Shown here piece by piece: positions 16,664 to 25,255 of a DNA stretch of 64,000 nucleotides. The notes beneath the pieces are model-generated. The model was not told the DNA's origin and made no database searches. It was given only the letters and a program-made list of their open reading frames with translations. The first letter of the stretch is position 1; each line of letters opens with the position of its first letter. The position numbers and the translations under genes were made by a program. The stretch covers positions 62,001-126,000 of the forward strand of contig NZ_JARXVG010000009.1 of NCBI RefSeq assembly GCF_029892485.1. Direction: 5' to 3'. The stretch comes from Variovorax boronicumulans. GTDB lineage: Bacteria; Pseudomonadota; Gammaproteobacteria; Burkholderiales; Burkholderiaceae_C.

Positions 16664-18181
16664 TCAGCGCTTCTTGCTGCCGAAGATCCCGCCGAGCACG
16701 CCGCGCAGGATTTCCTTGCCCACCGAGGTGCCCATGGTGCGCACCGCCGACTTGGCCATGGTCTGCACCAGGCCGTCGCGCTTGCCGCCGCGCGGGCCGG
16801 TGCTGCCGAAGATCATGTCGTTGAGCATGCCGCCCATCCCGGAGCCGGCTTCCTCGGTGCCGGCCTTGCCGGCCGGCGTCTTGGCCGCAGGCGCATCGGG
16901 CGCGGACTCGGCGCGGCCCTTGAGTTTTTCGTACGCCGATTCGCGGTCCACCGTCTTCTCGTATACGCCGGCGACGAGCGAGTTGGCAATCAATGCCTTG
17001 CGCTGGTCGGGCGTGATCGGGCCGAGCTGGCTGCCTGGCGGCAGCACGAACACGCGCTCGGTCACGCTCGGGCGGCCCTTTTCGTCGAGGAAGCTCACGA
17101 GCGCCTCGCCCACCGCCAGTTCGGTGATGGCAGTCTCGATGTCGAGGCCTGGCTTTTGGCGCATGGTGCTGGCGGCGGCCTTCACGGCCTTCTGGTCGCG
17201 CGGGGTGAAGGCGCGCAGCGCGTGCTGCACGCGGTTGCCCAGCTGGGCCAGCACCGAATCGGGAATGTCCAGCGGGTTCTGGGTGACGAAATAAACGCCC
17301 ACGCCCTTGGAGCGCACCAGGCGCACCACCAGCTCGATGCGCTCCACCAGCGCCTTGGGCGCTTCGTTGAAGAGCAGGTGGGCCTCGTCGAAGAAAAAGG
17401 CCAGCTTGGGCTGGTCGGGGTCGCCGATTTCGGGCAACTGCTCGAACAGCTCCGACAACATCCAGAGCAGGAAGGTCGCGTACAGGCGCGGCGAGTTCAT
17501 CAGCTTGTCGGCGGCCAGCACGTTGACTACGCCTTTGCCGCCCACGGTCTGCATGAAGTCGGCGATGTTGAGCATCGGCTCGCCGAAGAACTTGTCGCCG
17601 CCCTGGGTCTCGATCTGCAGCAGGCCGCGCTGGATGGCGCCCACGCTGGCCGCGCTGATGTTGCCGTACTCGGTGGTGAACTGGCTGGCGTTCTCGCCCA
17701 CGTACTGCAGCATGGCGCGCAGGTCCTTCAGGTCGAGCAGCAGCATGCCGTTGTCGTCGGCGATCTTGAACACCAGGTTCAGCACGCCGGCCTGGGTTTC
17801 GTTCACGTCGAGCATGCGGCCCAGCAGCAGCGGGCCCATGTCGGACACGGTGGCCCGCACCGGGTGGCCCTGTTCGCCGAACACGTCCCACAGCGTGACG
17901 GGGCAGGCGGAGGGCTCGGGCACGTCGATGCCGCGTTCCTTCAGCGTGGCGGCCAGCTTGTCGCTGACGGCGCCTTTCTGGCTGATGCCGGTCAGGTCGC
18001 CCTTGACGTCGGCCATGAACACCGGCACGCCGATGCTGGAGAGCTTCTCGGCGATGGTCTGCAGGGTGACGGTCTTGCCGGTGCCGGTCGCGCCGGTGAT
18101 GAGGCCATGGCGGTTGGCGAGGCTCGGGAGGAGAGCGCACTCGATGCTGTCGTGGCGGGCGATCAGAAGGGGGTCTGCCAT
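16664..18181 (-). CDS. HerA-like P-loop ATPase, DUF853 (YjgR) family
   Basis: A 505-residue cytoplasmic ATPase. Walker A is GATGTGKTVT near residues 29-38, Walker B is KLAFFFDEAHLLFNEAPKA, and the arginine-finger region (GVYFVTQNPLDIPDSVLAQLGNRVQHALRAF) is typical of the HerA/FtsK-like YjgR group. The C-terminus is a low-complexity linker followed by FGSTGPRGGKRDGLVQ and a Gly-rich tail common to this family. The biological role of YjgR is not known to me. The gene is convergent with the anti-sigma gene, with ten bases between stops. Its upstream region is the gene-free stretch that carries a large inverted repeat. Confidence 0.9.
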   Translation of the reverse strand: MADPLLIARHDSIECALLPSLANRHGLITGATGTGKTVTLQTIAEKLSSIGVPVFMADVKGDLTGISQKGAVSDKLAATLKERGIDVPEPSACPVTLWDVFGEQGHPVRATVSDMGPLLLGRMLDVNETQAGVLNLVFKIADDNGMLLLDLKDLRAMLQYVGENASQFTTEYGNISAASVGAIQRGLLQIETQGGDKFFGEPMLNIADFMQTVGGKGVVNVLAADKLMNSPRLYATFLLWMLSELFEQLPEIGDPDQPKLAFFFDEAHLLFNEAPKALVERIELVVRLVRSKGVGVYFVTQNPLDIPDSVLAQLGNRVQHALRAFTPRDQKAVKAAASTMRQKPGLDIETAITELAVGEALVSFLDEKGRPSVTERVFVLPPGSQLGPITPDQRKALIANSLVAGVYEKTVDRESAYEKLKGRAESAPDAPAAKTPAGKAGTEEAGSGMGGMLNDMIFGSTGPRGGKRDGLVQTMAKSAVRTMGTSVGKEILRGVLGGIFGSKKR

Positions 18182-18215
18182 GGAGGGCTCCGGTCGTATC
18201 GAAGCGGGTAGTCTA

Positions 18216-18480
18216 GGGCCTGTCCACCCTGTGCAAGGGGGTCGCGAAGCTCGTCACAGCCTGCCCCTCAAGGCGCGTGACGCCGTGCGTGCGTCCGCAC
18301 GCACAAGGAGCGCAACGCCGAGGGGCGGGCTGTGACGAGCTTCCCTCCGGGTTGCTTTGCAAAGGGGCCGTCTGCGGCGTTGCCCGCGCTTGCAAGGCGC
18401 CGGCCTTGCAGCGCCCGGGCGCCTTGCAGCCAGCCCCTTTGCAAAGCAACGCGACCCCCTTGCACAGGGTGAACAGGCCC
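18216..18480. repeat. 265-base nested inverted repeat forming a three-way junction
   Basis: This fills most of the 364-base gap between DUF853 and the ACP operon. Outer arms 18216-18246 and 18450-18480 pair at 30 of 31 positions. Inside them sit two independent hairpins: arms 18246-18269 and 18320-18343 (23 of 24 paired), tipped by GTGCGTGCG/CGCACGCAC; and arms 18351-18368 and 18433-18450 (18 of 18), tipped by TGCAAGGCGCC/GGCGCCTTGCA. The result is a closed cloverleaf-like fold with almost no unpaired junction bases. It could be a structured RNA, a cruciform-forming site or a non-autonomous mobile repeat. No convincing ORF spans it. Confidence 0.85.
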
Positions 18481-18493
18481 CAAGCAGCACTCC

Positions 18494-18540
18494 TATAATC
18501 CACGGCCGCACGATAGGTTCAGGAAAAAGTTTTCAGGAGG
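18494..18540 (+). promoter_or_regulatory. -10 element and strong Shine-Dalgarno of the polyene-like operon
   Basis: TATAAT at 18494-18499 is a perfect -10; the matching -35 position (about 18471-18476) is poor and falls inside the right arm of the large inverted repeat. AGGAGG at 18535-18540 followed by a T run sets the start of the ACP gene at TTG 18546. Confidence 0.5.
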
Positions 18541-18545
18541 TTTTT

Positions 18546-18857
18546 TTGTCATCGACTGCTCAGCCCCCCATTCCCGCCACTGGCGATGCGTCAGAACAGT
18601 CGCCGATCGAAAAAGAACTCGCCGTACTGCTAGTGAACGCCCTCAATCTGGAGGTTGCGCCTGAGGACATCGTCCCCACCGATCCGCTGTACGGCGAAGG
18701 TTTGGGCCTGGACTCCATCGACATCCTCGAAGTCGCGCTCGAAGTCTCGCGGCGCTACGGCTTCCAGCTGCGTTCGGACGACGAACGCAACCAGCAGATC
18801 TTCCAGTCGCTGCGCACGCTCGCGACCCACGTCGCCCAGCATCGCGCCTCTCCCTGA
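18546..18857 (+). CDS. Acyl carrier protein of the aryl polyene-like cluster
   Basis: A 103-residue ACP. The phosphopantetheine attachment site is GLDSIDILEV with Ser57; PTDPLYGEGLGLDSIDILE is the usual pattern for ACPs in aryl polyene/xanthomonadin clusters. No ATG lies near the right place in this frame. TTG 18546 has a perfect AGGAGG five bases upstream and gives MSSTAQPP, so it is taken as start; the open frame further upstream runs through the inverted repeat. It is the first gene of a ten-gene operon and would carry the growing polyene or fatty chain. Related clusters usually encode two ACPs; only one is visible here. Confidence 0.88.
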   Translation: MSSTAQPPIPATGDASEQSPIEKELAVLLVNALNLEVAPEDIVPTDPLYGEGLGLDSIDILEVALEVSRRYGFQLRSDDERNQQIFQSLRTLATHVAQHRASP

Positions 18858-18862
18858 ACCCC

Positions 18863-19507
18863 ATGTCACGATGGCGAATAGCACTCCTGCTGATGGTGGG
18901 AGTGGCCTATGCCGGCCTTTCCCACTGGATGACCTTGTTCCACGCCACCGAGCCGTGGGCGGTCGTGGTGCTGCTCGGCCCGCTGTGGCTTGCGGCCATG
19001 GGTTTCGCCGCCAGCTGGTTCGGCCGCTGGGGCTTTGCCGCCGCAATGGCATTGGGCATCGGCGGCTTTGCGCTCGTCTTCCTGGGTGAAGCGGGCGATC
19101 CGAACCGTCTCTATGTGCTGCAGCACGTGGGCATCAACGGCGCGTTGTGCGGCTGGTTCGGCTCCACATTGCGCGGCCGCGGGCTGCCGCTGATCGCGCA
19201 GTTCGCGCAGCGCGTGCATCCGCTCAAGGGGCACATGCTGTCCTACACGACGCATCTCACGCAAGTCTGGACCGTGTATTTCGCGGTGGTGGTCGTCTCG
19301 TCGATCGTGGTCTACCTGACGATGCCGTTCTCGGCCTGGTCGCTGCTGGCCAATGTGCTGTCGCCGGTGTCGGTGGCCCTGCTGTTCGTGGGCGAGCACC
19401 TGGTTCGCTACAGGCTGCACCCCGAGTTCGAGCGCACGCGCCTGGTCGATGCGGTGCGCGCTTTCTACGGCACCTCGACGATCGACAACGGCGCCGGCCC
19501 CCGGTGA
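18863..19507 (+). CDS. COG4648-type inner-membrane protein
   Basis: A 214-residue integral membrane protein with about six hydrophobic segments (near 5-22, 31-47, 53-73, 82-98, 130-153, 158-178). The VLQHVGINGALCGWFGSTL and PLKGHMLSYTTHLTQVW stretches are characteristic of the COG4648 proteins always found beside ACP genes in aryl polyene clusters. The His-containing loops may be catalytic, but no reaction is established. It starts five bases after the ACP stop and is followed by the ligase-dehydratase gene. Confidence 0.82.
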   Translation: MSRWRIALLLMVGVAYAGLSHWMTLFHATEPWAVVVLLGPLWLAAMGFAASWFGRWGFAAAMALGIGGFALVFLGEAGDPNRLYVLQHVGINGALCGWFGSTLRGRGLPLIAQFAQRVHPLKGHMLSYTTHLTQVWTVYFAVVVVSSIVVYLTMPFSAWSLLANVLSPVSVALLFVGEHLVRYRLHPEFERTRLVDAVRAFYGTSTIDNGAGPR

Positions 19508-19523
19508 CACAGGCGCAGCCCGC

Positions 19524-21233
19524 GTGACGACAGACAACCCCCTCCTGCCCCTGCTCGCGGACCGTGACCCCGACGCCCCCCTGGCCTGGCGTGCCGGCGT
19601 GCCCGTGAGCACCCGCCAGTTCCTGGCCGACGTGGCCCGCTTCGCGCCGGTGCTGCCGGCCGACGGCCCTGCGGTCAACCTTTGCGTCGACCGCTACGCC
19701 TTCGCCGTCAGCCTCGGCGCGGCGCTGGTGCGCGGCCATGCGAGCCTCTTGCCGCCCGACGCGCGGCCCGACACGCTGGCACGCCTGGTCGAGAGCCACG
19801 GCACCCGCCTTTTCGCGCTCACCGACGACACCAAGCTCCAGACGCCCGGCATGCAGCGCGTGCTGATCGAAGACCGCTCCAGCCTCGAAGGCGACGCCAG
19901 CGCGGCCGTGCCCGCGTTCGACGGTGCGATGCACGCAGCCAGCCTGCTCACCTCGGGCTCCACCGGCGCGCCGCAGCCGCATGCCAAGGCGTGGCGCACG
20001 CTGGTGGGCGACGTGGCCGTTGCGGTCGAGCGGCTCTGCCGCGTGCTTGAACGCCCCACGCTCAAAGGACTGACGCTGGTGGCGACCGTGCCGGTGCAAC
20101 ACAGCTACGGCCTCGAATCGTCGGTGCTGCTTGCCATGCTGGGCGGTGCGATGTTCGAGAGCGGACGGCCATTTTTCCCGGCCGACGTGGCACAGACGCT
20201 GGCCTCGGTGCCGCGCCCGCGCGCGCTGGTGACCACGCCGTTCCATCTCAAGACGCTGCTGCTGTCGGGCATCGAACTGCCGCCGGTGGACCTGATCCTC
20301 TCGGCCACCGCGCCGCTGTCGCCGCAGCTCGCGCTGCAGGCGGAGCAGGCCATGGGCGCGGTGCTGCTCGAGATCTACGGCAGCACCGAGTCGGGCCAAG
20401 TCGCCACGCGCCGCACGACCGAGAGCGAAATCTGGGAAAACTTCGGCCAGATCCGCGTGCATGCGGAGCCGGGCGAGGGCGACGGGCCCGAGCGCTTCAT
20501 CTTCGAGGGTGACTTCCTGCCCGAGCCCACACCCATGGCCGACGTGCTCGAACTGCTCGATGACCGGCGCTTTCGCCTGTTCGGCCGCGCGAACGACCTG
20601 ATCCACGTGGCCGGCCGGCGCAGTTCGCTCGCGCACCTGAACTACCACCTGAACAGCATTCCCGGCGTCGACGACGGCGCTTTCTGGCTGCCCGACGAGG
20701 TGGCCGACGGCGTGGTGCGGCCGATAGCCTTCGTGGTGGCGCCCGCGCTGACGGCGGGCGCGATCATCGCCGCGCTGCGCCAGCGGCTGGAGCCGGTGTT
20801 CGTGCCGCGCCGCGTGGTGCAGGTGAAGTCTTTTCCGCGCGAAGGCACCGGCAAGCTCACCGTGCGGGCGCTGCGCGAGTTCGCGCTGGCGCAGCTCGCG
20901 GAAGACGACACGCCAGTGCAGATCGCACATACGGTGCCCGTCGACCATCCTTCTTTCGCCGGCCATTTCCCCGGCCAGCCGCTGTTGCCCGGTGCGCTGG
21001 TGCTGGCAGAGGTCATGGAAGCCATCCAGCGCGTGCCGGCGCTCGTCGCGCGGCTCGGCGCGACGCCGACGCTCGCGGCCGCCAAGTTCCTGGCGCCCGT
21101 GCGGCCCGGCACCACGCTCTCCATCGAGCTGCAGCCGGAGGCCGGAACGGGCCGCGGCGTGCGCTTCGACGTGCGTTGCGACGGCGTGGTGGCTGTCACC
21201 GGCCGCTGGACTGCTGTGCAAGAGTCTGTGTGA
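19524..21233 (+). CDS. Acyl-AMP ligase fused to hotdog dehydratase
   Basis: A 569-residue two-domain enzyme. The N-terminal ANL ligase (residues 1 to about 455) has the P-loop LLTSGSTGAPQPHAKAW, YGSTESGQVATRRT and a C-terminal FPREGTGKLTV lysine region. It would activate an aryl or acyl starter and load it on the ACP. The C-terminal FabA/FabZ-like hotdog domain (from about 470) has HPSFAGHFPGQPLLPGALVL, with the catalytic His in the usual position. In aryl polyene clusters these are often separate or fused ligase and dehydratase. No ATG is suitable; GTG 19524 is the best start, with a weak Shine-Dalgarno. The stop overlaps the next start (TGATG). Confidence 0.86.
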   Translation: MTTDNPLLPLLADRDPDAPLAWRAGVPVSTRQFLADVARFAPVLPADGPAVNLCVDRYAFAVSLGAALVRGHASLLPPDARPDTLARLVESHGTRLFALTDDTKLQTPGMQRVLIEDRSSLEGDASAAVPAFDGAMHAASLLTSGSTGAPQPHAKAWRTLVGDVAVAVERLCRVLERPTLKGLTLVATVPVQHSYGLESSVLLAMLGGAMFESGRPFFPADVAQTLASVPRPRALVTTPFHLKTLLLSGIELPPVDLILSATAPLSPQLALQAEQAMGAVLLEIYGSTESGQVATRRTTESEIWENFGQIRVHAEPGEGDGPERFIFEGDFLPEPTPMADVLELLDDRRFRLFGRANDLIHVAGRRSSLAHLNYHLNSIPGVDDGAFWLPDEVADGVVRPIAFVVAPALTAGAIIAALRQRLEPVFVPRRVVQVKSFPREGTGKLTVRALREFALAQLAEDDTPVQIAHTVPVDHPSFAGHFPGQPLLPGALVLAEVMEAIQRVPALVARLGATPTLAAAKFLAPVRPGTTLSIELQPEAGTGRGVRFDVRCDGVVAVTGRWTAVQESV

Positions 21234-22237
21234 TGAAGCACACAGACGCCGAAACGCGCGCCGTCAACGCGGCGGCCCGGACTGCACAGACCACGCAGAA
21301 GGGCGGCTGGACCCAGGCGCCCGAGCGCAGCAACATGCTCGCGCTGCGCTTCATCTGCTTCATGGCCCTGGTGTGCGGGCGCCACGTCACGCGGCTGCTG
21401 CTGCCGCCGATCAGCCTGTATTTCCTCTTGTTCGCGCCCGCGCCTCGCCGTCAGATCAAGCGCTACCTGTTCCGGGCCATCGGCCCGCACGCGGGATGGA
21501 TCGACGGCTATCGGCTGCTGCACGCGTTCTCCTCGACGGTGCTCGACCGGGTGTACTTCCTGCGCGGGCGCATGGACCTCTTCAAGCTGACGATCGAAGG
21601 CAACGTGCCGCTCGAGACCGAAGCGAACGAAGGGCGGGGCGCGTTCATGCTCGGCGCCCACGTGGGCAGCTTCGAGGTCATGGGCGCCTGCAAGCACCGC
21701 ACGCGACAGCACGATCTGCGTCTTGCGATGCTGATGTATCCGGACAACGCGCAGCGCATCACCGCCATCCTCAACGCCATCGCGCTGCCAGAAATGCGGC
21801 CCCACGTCATCGCGCTGGGCCGGCCGCACTCGATGCTTGCGCTGCGCGACTGGCTCGACAGCGGAGGGCTGGGCGGCATGCTGGCCGACCGCACCCTGCC
21901 GGGCAGCGAGGACCAGCCCTCGCACCACCGCGGCAACAACATCGTGCTGCCGTTCCTCGGTCAGCCCGCCACCTTCAACGACGGGCCGTTCCGGCTCGCC
22001 GCGCTGTTGCGCCGCAAGGTGTTCTTCATGGCCGGCCTCTATGGGGGCGGTGCCCGCTACGATATCCGGTTCGATCCGCTGGCCGACTTCACCGAGCCGG
22101 CGGCCGACGCCGCGGACCGCGAGCGGCGCATCCGTGCCGCCGTCGAGGCCTACGTCGCACGCCTGGAGGCGCTGTGCCGCGCTTATCCGTACAACTGGTT
22201 CAACTTTCATGATTTCTGGCTCGAAGATGCGGCTTGA
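21233..22237 (+). CDS. LpxL/HtrB-like lysophospholipid acyltransferase
   Basis: A 334-residue membrane-associated acyltransferase of the LPLAT family. The catalytic H-X4-E box is GAHVGSFEVM; further motifs are GGMLADRTLPG and the C-terminal YPYNWFNFHDFW that ends many polyene-cluster LPLATs. ATG 21233 shares a base with the preceding stop. In aryl polyene systems this protein is thought to move the polyene chain onto a lipid anchor at the inner membrane. It lies upstream of the LolA-like and MMPL genes, consistent with assembly before export. Confidence 0.86.
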   Translation: MKHTDAETRAVNAAARTAQTTQKGGWTQAPERSNMLALRFICFMALVCGRHVTRLLLPPISLYFLLFAPAPRRQIKRYLFRAIGPHAGWIDGYRLLHAFSSTVLDRVYFLRGRMDLFKLTIEGNVPLETEANEGRGAFMLGAHVGSFEVMGACKHRTRQHDLRLAMLMYPDNAQRITAILNAIALPEMRPHVIALGRPHSMLALRDWLDSGGLGGMLADRTLPGSEDQPSHHRGNNIVLPFLGQPATFNDGPFRLAALLRRKVFFMAGLYGGGARYDIRFDPLADFTEPAADAADRERRIRAAVEAYVARLEALCRAYPYNWFNFHDFWLEDAA

Positions 22238-22847
22238 CCGACTTTGCAGGGTGTTCTTGTTGGCGCTGGCTTTCTGCGCCGCGCCGGCGTGGGCGTTCGA
22301 CCTGCCCGAGCTGATGGGCCTCCTGGCCAAGCAGAAGAGCGGCGAAGCCCGCTTCACCGAACAACGCTTCGTGCACGGCCTGGAAGGCCCGCTCGATGCG
22401 AGCGGCACGCTGAGCTTCGATGCACCCGACAAGCTGGTGCGCCGCACGCTGTCGCCGCGCATCGAGACCATGGCCGTGGACGGCAACACGCTCACGCTGT
22501 CGCGCGGCGGCCGCAACCGCACGCTGGCGCTGGACAGCATGCCCGAGCTGCTCGGCCTGGTGGAAGCCATGCGCGGCACGCTCAGCGGCGACGGCGCGAC
22601 GCTGCAGCGCTACTTCAAGAGCACGGTGACGGGCGCACCGGCCAAATGGACGCTCGACCTCACGCCGATGGACAGCCGGCTCGCCGCGCAGGTGCGCAGC
22701 ATCCGCATCAGCGGCCGCACGAGCGACGTGCTGGGGCTGGAGATGGAGTTCGTCGGCGGTGACCGCTCGGTCATGAACATCTCGCCGAACGCGCCCGCAT
22801 CCACCAACGCGGCCCCGTCCGGCGCGGCCGGACGCACCACACCGTGA
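22227..22847 (+). CDS. LolA-like outer-membrane lipoprotein carrier homologue
   Basis: A 206-residue periplasmic protein with a clear signal peptide (FLLALAFCAAPAWA). KSGEARFTEQRFVHGLEGPL followed by LSFDAPDKLVRRTLSPR is the LolA-like COG2834 pattern. In polyene clusters such proteins are expected to carry the lipid-linked pigment across the periplasm to the outer membrane. ATG 22227 lies 11 bases inside the acyltransferase gene, giving a short overlap; the frame stays open well upstream but without signal-peptide character. The C-terminal 25 residues are Ala/Thr-rich and low complexity. Confidence 0.82.
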   Translation: MRLDRLCRVFLLALAFCAAPAWAFDLPELMGLLAKQKSGEARFTEQRFVHGLEGPLDASGTLSFDAPDKLVRRTLSPRIETMAVDGNTLTLSRGGRNRTLALDSMPELLGLVEAMRGTLSGDGATLQRYFKSTVTGAPAKWTLDLTPMDSRLAAQVRSIRISGRTSDVLGLEMEFVGGDRSVMNISPNAPASTNAAPSGAAGRTTP

Positions 22848-25255
22848 CTGCGGTAACGGCGCCGCAGGCGGGCGGCCCGCCGAGCTGGCGGCGCAGGGCG
22901 GCCGTGCTGCTGGCGTGGTTGCTGGTGCTGGTGTGCGGCGCGGTGGTCATCGCGCGCACGCAGATCGGCGCCGATCTCTCGGCGTTCCTGCCCAAGAGCC
23001 CGGACCTGCGCCAGCGCGTGCTGATCGAGCAGCTGCAAAGCGGCGTTGCCTCGCGCACGCTGATGCTGGGCATCGAAGGCGGCAGCGCCGAGCAGCGTGC
23101 CGCGGTGTCGCGTGCCACGGCCAGGACCATGCGCGAGAGCCAGCTCTTCGACCTGATCCAGAACGGCGACGTCGGCGACTGGAGCGAGGCCGGCGCCTGG
23201 GTGCTCCAGCACCGCTACCAGCTCTCGCCGGGCGTCACGCCCGCCCAGTTCACCGCCGAGGGCCTGCGCGACGCGATCAACGAAACGCTGTCGATGCTCG
23301 GCACGCCGGCCGGCAACGTGATCAAGCCCTTGCTCGACCGCGACCCGACCGGCGAGACCCAACGCATCGCCATGGAACTGGTGCCCGCGAGCTCGCCGCG
23401 CAGCGAAGACGGCGTGTGGATGTCGCGCACCGCGCCGCGCGCGCTGATGATCGCCACCACGCGCGCAGCCGGCAGCGACCTCGACGCGCAGGCCGTGGCT
23501 ATCGCGAAGGTGCACGCGGCCTTCGAAGCCGCCACCCGCGACATGGGCGAGGCGAAGCCGAAGCTGCTGCTGAGCGGCCCGCCGGTGTTCTCGGTGATGA
23601 GCCGCGACAAGATCAAGACCGAAGCCATCCACCTGGCGATCGTCGGCGGCATCGTGATGGGCGTGCTGCTGCTGCTGGCCTTTGCGTCGCCGCGCGCGCT
23701 GCTCATCGCCTTCCTGCCGGTGGCGACGGGCGTGGTGATCGGCACCGCGAGCGTGAGCCTGGTGTTCGGCTCGGTGCACGGCCTCACGCTGGGGTTTGGC
23801 AGCACGCTGATCGGCGAGACGGTGGACTACGCCATCTATTACCTGATCCAGGCGCGCGGCGCGACCGTGGCCGGCACCGGCTGGCAGCGCTGGCGCGACC
23901 TGAACTGGCCCACCGTGCGGCTCGGCTTGCTGACCTCGGTGTGCGGCTTCGCGGCGCTGGTGTTCTCGGGCTTTCCCGGGCTTGCGCAACTGGGCGTGTT
24001 CTCCATCGCCGGCCTGGTCGCCGCCGCGCTCGCCACGCGCCATGTGCTGCCGATGCTCGCACCCGATGGTGCGACCGGCATGGGCATGCGCAGGTACATG
24101 GCGCAGGTCGCCGGCATGCTGGTGCGCGGCCTGCCGCGCCTGCGCTGGCCGCTCGCCGCGCTCGGCGTGGCTGCCCTCGGGCTGGTGCTGTGGCAGGGCG
24201 GGCACCTATGGCGCGCCGACCTGGGCGCGATGAGCCCGGTGCCCAAGTCGGCCCAGCAACTCGACGAGACGCTGCGCAGTGACATCGGTGCGAGCGACGG
24301 CGGCGTGCTGGTGGTGGCCTACGGCAACGACGAGCAAGCCGCATTGCGCAACACCGAAGCGGCCGCCGCCAAGCTCGATGCGCTGGCCGACTCGGGCGAA
24401 CTCATCGGCTACGAGGCCGTCACGCGTGTGCTGCCCAGTGCGGCCACGCAGTCGGCGCGTATCGCGAGCCTGCCTGACGCTGCAACCCTGCAAGCCAGCC
24501 TGGCCGAGGCCACGAAGGGCCTGCCGCTGCCGGCCTCGCGGCTGGCGCCGTTCCTGGCCGATGTCGAGGCGGCGCGCAAGCTCGCGCCGGTGCAGCGCGC
24601 CGACTTGACCGACGGGCCGCTCGGTTCCGTGCTGAACACGCTGATGTACCAGCGCCCGGGCGGCGGATGGGCGACGCTGCTCGTGCTGCACCCCGGCCCG
24701 AAATTCGACCAGGCCCGGCTCGAAGCCGCGCTGGCGGGCGCGACCGACGTGCAGGTGGTCGACGTTGGCCGCGAACTCGCGAGCCTGTATCAGCGTTATC
24801 TGCACGAGGCCTTCGTGCAGGTGCTGCTCGGCGCGCTGGCGGTGGTGGTGCTGCTGGGCATCTACCTGCGGTCGTGGCGCCGGCTGCTGGCCGTCTGCCA
24901 GCCGCTGGTGTTCGCGGTGATGCTCACGCTGGGCGGCATGGCGCTCGCGCAGGCGGCGCTCGGCATCCTGCACCTGGTGGGGCTGCTGCTGATCGTGGCG
25001 GTGGGCTCGAACTACGCGCTGTTCTTCGACCAGCTGCGCACCACGGGGCGGGCGGACGAAGACACGCTGGCTTCGTTGATGCTGGCCAACCTGACGACGG
25101 TGGTCTCGTTCGGCCTGATTGCGATATCGGACATCCCGGCTTTGTCTTCGATCGGTCGCGTGGTCGCGCCCGGAGCGCTGCTGGCGCTGCTGCTGTCGGC
25201 GGCATTCGCCCGGCACGTGGCACCGCCGCCCGCGTCGCCCGCCCAGCGCACCTGA
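22844..25255 (+). CDS. MMPL/RND-family exporter
   Basis: An 803-residue inner-membrane transporter with two repeats, each a large periplasmic loop followed by a block of membrane helices (about 12 in total). The first helix is near 20-36, with blocks near 270-420 and 665-790. ADLSAFLPKSPDLRQRVL and DLGAMSPVPKSAQQLDE are the paired loop starts; GFGSTLIGETVDYAIYYLIQ and LLIVAVGSNYALFFDQL are the proton-relay helix motifs. It is the expected polyene/lipid exporter of the cluster. GTG 22844 overlaps the upstream stop (GTGA), and the stop overlaps the next ATG. Confidence 0.9.
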   Translation: MTAVTAPQAGGPPSWRRRAAVLLAWLLVLVCGAVVIARTQIGADLSAFLPKSPDLRQRVLIEQLQSGVASRTLMLGIEGGSAEQRAAVSRATARTMRESQLFDLIQNGDVGDWSEAGAWVLQHRYQLSPGVTPAQFTAEGLRDAINETLSMLGTPAGNVIKPLLDRDPTGETQRIAMELVPASSPRSEDGVWMSRTAPRALMIATTRAAGSDLDAQAVAIAKVHAAFEAATRDMGEAKPKLLLSGPPVFSVMSRDKIKTEAIHLAIVGGIVMGVLLLLAFASPRALLIAFLPVATGVVIGTASVSLVFGSVHGLTLGFGSTLIGETVDYAIYYLIQARGATVAGTGWQRWRDLNWPTVRLGLLTSVCGFAALVFSGFPGLAQLGVFSIAGLVAAALATRHVLPMLAPDGATGMGMRRYMAQVAGMLVRGLPRLRWPLAALGVAALGLVLWQGGHLWRADLGAMSPVPKSAQQLDETLRSDIGASDGGVLVVAYGNDEQAALRNTEAAAAKLDALADSGELIGYEAVTRVLPSAATQSARIASLPDAATLQASLAEATKGLPLPASRLAPFLADVEAARKLAPVQRADLTDGPLGSVLNTLMYQRPGGGWATLLVLHPGPKFDQARLEAALAGATDVQVVDVGRELASLYQRYLHEAFVQVLLGALAVVVLLGIYLRSWRRLLAVCQPLVFAVMLTLGGMALAQAALGILHLVGLLLIVAVGSNYALFFDQLRTTGRADEDTLASLMLANLTTVVSFGLIAISDIPALSSIGRVVAPGALLALLLSAAFARHVAPPPASPAQRT

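Noticed and set aside
18357..18545. Upstream extension of the ACP reading frame, and small ORFs within the inverted repeat
   Set aside because: The frame crosses the palindromic element, lacks a Shine-Dalgarno until AGGAGG at 18535, and encodes no recognisable sequence; TTG 18546 is the better start.
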